This document shows, one piece after another, positions 61,685 to 64,000 of a stretch of 64,000 bases of DNA (the stretch's first letter is position 1; each line of letters begins with the position of its first letter). The DNA lies in assembly GCF_016616095.2 (NCBI RefSeq), contig NZ_CP067089.2, positions 1,922,001 to 1,986,000 of the forward strand, read 5' to 3'. The DNA is from Breznakiella homolactica (lineage in GTDB: Bacteria > Spirochaetota > Spirochaetia > Treponematales > Breznakiellaceae). A model generated the notes under the pieces. That model saw nothing but the letters and a program-made list of their open reading frames with translations, was not told where the DNA came from and searched no databases. Both the position numbers and the translations under genes were made by a program.

Positions 61685-63754
61685 ATGGATACCCATACTC
61701 ACCCGAATAACGCCGGCGGGCACAGCCACGGCGGACACGGTTATATGGACATGCAGAGCGGCGGCGGTTCATCCCACAGCGGAATGGACGGCCATAAGAA
61801 TCACATGGAAAATCTGAAGATAAAATTCCTCGTTTCCCTGATTCTCAGTCTTCCGGTTTTTATTTTTTCACCCATGATGGGAATGGAATTTCCCTGGCAG
61901 ATCCGGTTTCCGGGTTCCGGCTGGGCCGTTCTTTTTTTCGGAACGGCGCTGTTTTTTTACGGCGGGATGCCCTTCCTTAAAGGTGCTTTGTCGGAAATAA
62001 AAAACAAAAGCCCCGCTATGATGACGCTGATATCCCTTGGCATTACCACCGCCTATGTGTACAGCGTCTATGCTTTTCTGTCAAATATATTCAGCCCCGG
62101 CGGAATCCACCGGATGGACTTTTTCTGGGAACTGGCAACCCTCATTATCATAATGCTCCTGGGACACTGGATCGAAATGAACGCCGTCGGCCGGGCCGGT
62201 AACGCCCTTAAAAAAATGGCCGAACTGCTCCCGGATACGGCGGTGGTGACAGACAGCAGCGGCAAGACACAGAAAGTACTGTTACGTGACCTTGCCATAG
62301 GAAACATGGTTCTGGTAAAAACGGGAGAACGGATTCCCGCGGACGGAACGGTTGTACAGGGACAGACCACGGTAAACGAGTCCATGGTTACCGGAGAATC
62401 GGGGGAAGTTAAAAAAGAAACCGGTGACACCGTAATCGGCGGAAGTATCAATGGATCGGGAACAATAACGATTACCGTAACCGGTACCGGCGATTCGGGT
62501 TACCTCTCGAAGGTTATGGATCTGGTAAAAAACGCCCAGCAGGAAAAATCGCGGTCCGAAACCCTGGCGGATAAAGTCGCGAAATGGCTTTTTTACGCTG
62601 CCCTGGCGGCGGGTATCCTGTCACTGATCATCTGGTTTATCGTAACAGGGGATTTTTCAATTGCCCTGGAGAGAATGGTAACGGTACTCATCATAGCCTG
62701 TCCCCACGCCCTCGGTCTGGCGATTCCCCTGGTCATTGCCCGGTGTGTTTCCCTGGGCGCGAAACACGGCCTCCTGGTCCGCAGCAGAAAAGCGCTGGAG
62801 CTGGCGGTTAAAACCGATACTATTATGCTCGATAAAACAGGAACCCTGACGGAAGGAAAATTCAGTATTTCCCGCATAGTTCCTTTCAGCGGCGCCTATG
62901 ACGAAAATACAATTCTTTCTCTGGCCGCCGCGGTGGAAGCGAAATCGAACCATCCCCTTTCGGCGGGCATTGTCCGGGAGGCAGAAGCCCGGGGGATCAC
63001 CATAGAGGACGCGAAGGACAGCGTCAGCATGGCGGGAATCGGAATTCAGGGCACCGTAAACGGGAGGAATATTAAAATTGTCAGCCCGGCCTATATGGAC
63101 AAAGAGGCAATACCGTACCCGGCGGAGAAAGCCGAAGAACTGGCGAAAGAGGGGAACTCCATCAGTATAATCCTTGAAGACGGCAAAGCCCTGGGGCTGA
63201 TTGCCCAGGGAGACCGTATCAAAGAGGATGCGAAGGATTTTATAGAAGAACTGAAGCGAAGAAAAATCAATCCGGTTATGCTGAGCGGCGACAACCGGAA
63301 CGCTGCGGAACGGGTTGCTTCGGCCCTGGGGATTGCCGACGTCCGCGCGGGGCTGCTTCCGGAAGACAAGGAACGGGAAGTAACGGCCTACCGGGAAAAA
63401 GGGAACGTTGTTATGATGGTGGGAGACGGTGTCAATGACGCCCCGGCTCTGGCCAGGGCCGATGTCGGCGTTGCCATCGGCGCGGGTACGGATATCGCGG
63501 TTGATACGGCGGACATTATTCTGGTAAAAAACAACCCGGCGGACATCCTTCATTTTCTGTCGCTTTCAAAAAACACTTCCAGGAAAATGAAACAGAATCT
63601 CTGGTGGGGCGCTGGGTACAATATCGTCGCGATCCCGCTGGCCGCGGGGATTCTTGCCCCCATCGGGATCGTGCTTAGTCCCGCCGTGGGGGCCATTCTC
63701 ATGTCCCTCAGCACCGTGATCGTCGCGGGTAATGCATTTTTACTGAAACTGTAA
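61685..63754 (+). CDS. copB: CopB-type copper-translocating P-type ATPase with His-rich N-terminus
   Basis: The 689-residue P1B ATPase has an N-terminal His/Gly/Ser/Met-rich tail of about 45 residues with about ten His, instead of CxxC metal domains. Key motifs: the actuator TGES in VTGESGEVKKE near 237, the transmembrane metal site CPH in IACPHALGLAIP near 337, phosphorylation site DKTGTLTEGKF near 382, and MVGDGVNDAPAL near 577. CPH with a His-rich tail is typical of CopB (P1B-3) ATPases exporting copper or silver. It runs from a start just after a short AT-rich region. The partial gene at the window end converges on it. Confidence 0.9.
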   Translation: MDTHTHPNNAGGHSHGGHGYMDMQSGGGSSHSGMDGHKNHMENLKIKFLVSLILSLPVFIFSPMMGMEFPWQIRFPGSGWAVLFFGTALFFYGGMPFLKGALSEIKNKSPAMMTLISLGITTAYVYSVYAFLSNIFSPGGIHRMDFFWELATLIIIMLLGHWIEMNAVGRAGNALKKMAELLPDTAVVTDSSGKTQKVLLRDLAIGNMVLVKTGERIPADGTVVQGQTTVNESMVTGESGEVKKETGDTVIGGSINGSGTITITVTGTGDSGYLSKVMDLVKNAQQEKSRSETLADKVAKWLFYAALAAGILSLIIWFIVTGDFSIALERMVTVLIIACPHALGLAIPLVIARCVSLGAKHGLLVRSRKALELAVKTDTIMLDKTGTLTEGKFSISRIVPFSGAYDENTILSLAAAVEAKSNHPLSAGIVREAEARGITIEDAKDSVSMAGIGIQGTVNGRNIKIVSPAYMDKEAIPYPAEKAEELAKEGNSISIILEDGKALGLIAQGDRIKEDAKDFIEELKRRKINPVMLSGDNRNAAERVASALGIADVRAGLLPEDKEREVTAYREKGNVVMMVGDGVNDAPALARADVGVAIGAGTDIAVDTADIILVKNNPADILHFLSLSKNTSRKMKQNLWWGAGYNIVAIPLAAGILAPIGIVLSPAVGAILMSLSTVIVAGNAFLLKL

Positions 63755-63765
63755 TCCGGCGTCCG

Positions 63766-64000
63766 TCACAGGTGCAGGCGCCGCTGCAGTTCCTTCCAAA
63801 GCGCTTTTCCCTCAAAGAGCAGAATAGATCCAATGGAAATAACTGACAGGGCAAAACATACCGCCGCCGGATATACAATGGTAACGACATCAAACAGAAT
63901 AAGGAGCAGGGAAAAAACACCCATTACGCTGATTATCAGCAGGTACAGGGTGTAATCCTCAACGCCGAGCTTCATTATTTTTGCGTATACCGCCAGCGCC
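63766..64000 (-). CDS. Small membrane protein, C-terminal part, 5' end outside window
   Basis: The visible 77 residues contain two membrane helices (about LYLLIISVMGVFSLLLILFD and VYPAAVCFALSVISIGSILL) and a basic end (GKALWKELQRRLHL). The frame stays open to the window edge with plausible residues (ALAVYAKI) before the Met at 63975, so the gene probably continues beyond the window. I do not recognise the family. Confidence 0.55.
   Translation of the reverse strand, partial: ALAVYAKIMKLGVEDYTLYLLIISVMGVFSLLLILFDVVTIVYPAAVCFALSVISIGSILLFEGKALWKELQRRLHL

Overview
This window most likely comes from a spirochaete of the Treponema lineage. The coding DNA is GC-rich and uses a standard bacterial code. 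Family content supports the assignment: a very long membrane-anchored coiled-coil protein of the SpiroCoCo kind, many PEGA, TPR, FecR and PilZ envelope proteins, a TolQ/TolR/TonB-like cluster with large TPR and outer-membrane partners, and an oadB-oadG sodium-pump pair. I cannot name the species. No prophage head, terminase, integrase or transposase gene is visible, and I see no rRNA, tRNA or CRISPR array.

Region 1 (1-17.3 kb) is the accessory heart of the window: the 3' part of a contractile injection system (CIS), a headless phage-tail-like machine. In order it encodes a baseplate gpI-like protein, a 507-residue protein with a possible TssK-like layout, an FHA protein, a VWA membrane protein, the sheath, the inner tube, a LysM protein, a gpD-like hub, an NrdG-like radical-SAM activase, a Ycf46-like AAA+ ATPase, and a spike that fuses gpV, a PAAR-like tip and tandem Ig-like modules. 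Inside the spike gene, at about 11.5 kb, base composition turns sharply AT-rich and stays so through a 951-residue protein with a colicin-like hydrophobic hairpin, an ankyrin-repeat protein and a small membrane protein. I read this as an exchangeable payload and immunity module. After it, at 16972-17256, lies a frameshifted copy of the spike's PAAR segment, abutting a large palindromic element.

Region 2 (17.3-30.8 kb, minus strand) holds a flavinylated lipoprotein reductase with a MerR regulator. Upstream lies a tightly packed operon: TPR protein, outer-membrane protein, TolQ, TolR, TonB-like protein, HAD hydrolase and SpiroCoCo coiled coil. Region 3 (31-47.4 kb) is mostly envelope and housekeeping: NlpC/P60-like, FecR/PQQ, HtrA, Kbl, PEGA, RadC, GH73, OadB/OadG, a phosphoesterase, and overlapping PilZ and TPR genes. 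Region 4 (47.5-64 kb) has Lon, an N-acetylglutamate synthase, an AT-rich lipoprotein cassette, recO, pyrimidine-nucleoside phosphorylase, recJ, an M23 peptidase, rpsU, a NAGPA-type lipoprotein, DUF488, an endonuclease/phosphatase-fold protein and a CPH-type copper ATPase.

The only gene-free stretches over 300 bases (16606-17310, 44419-45013, 49960-50538, 52598-53203) are all filled by one family of long nested palindromes. They share core sequences, but their stems differ in sequence while keeping their pairing. I consider these structured elements and the modular CIS spike/payload locus the two most interesting items here.
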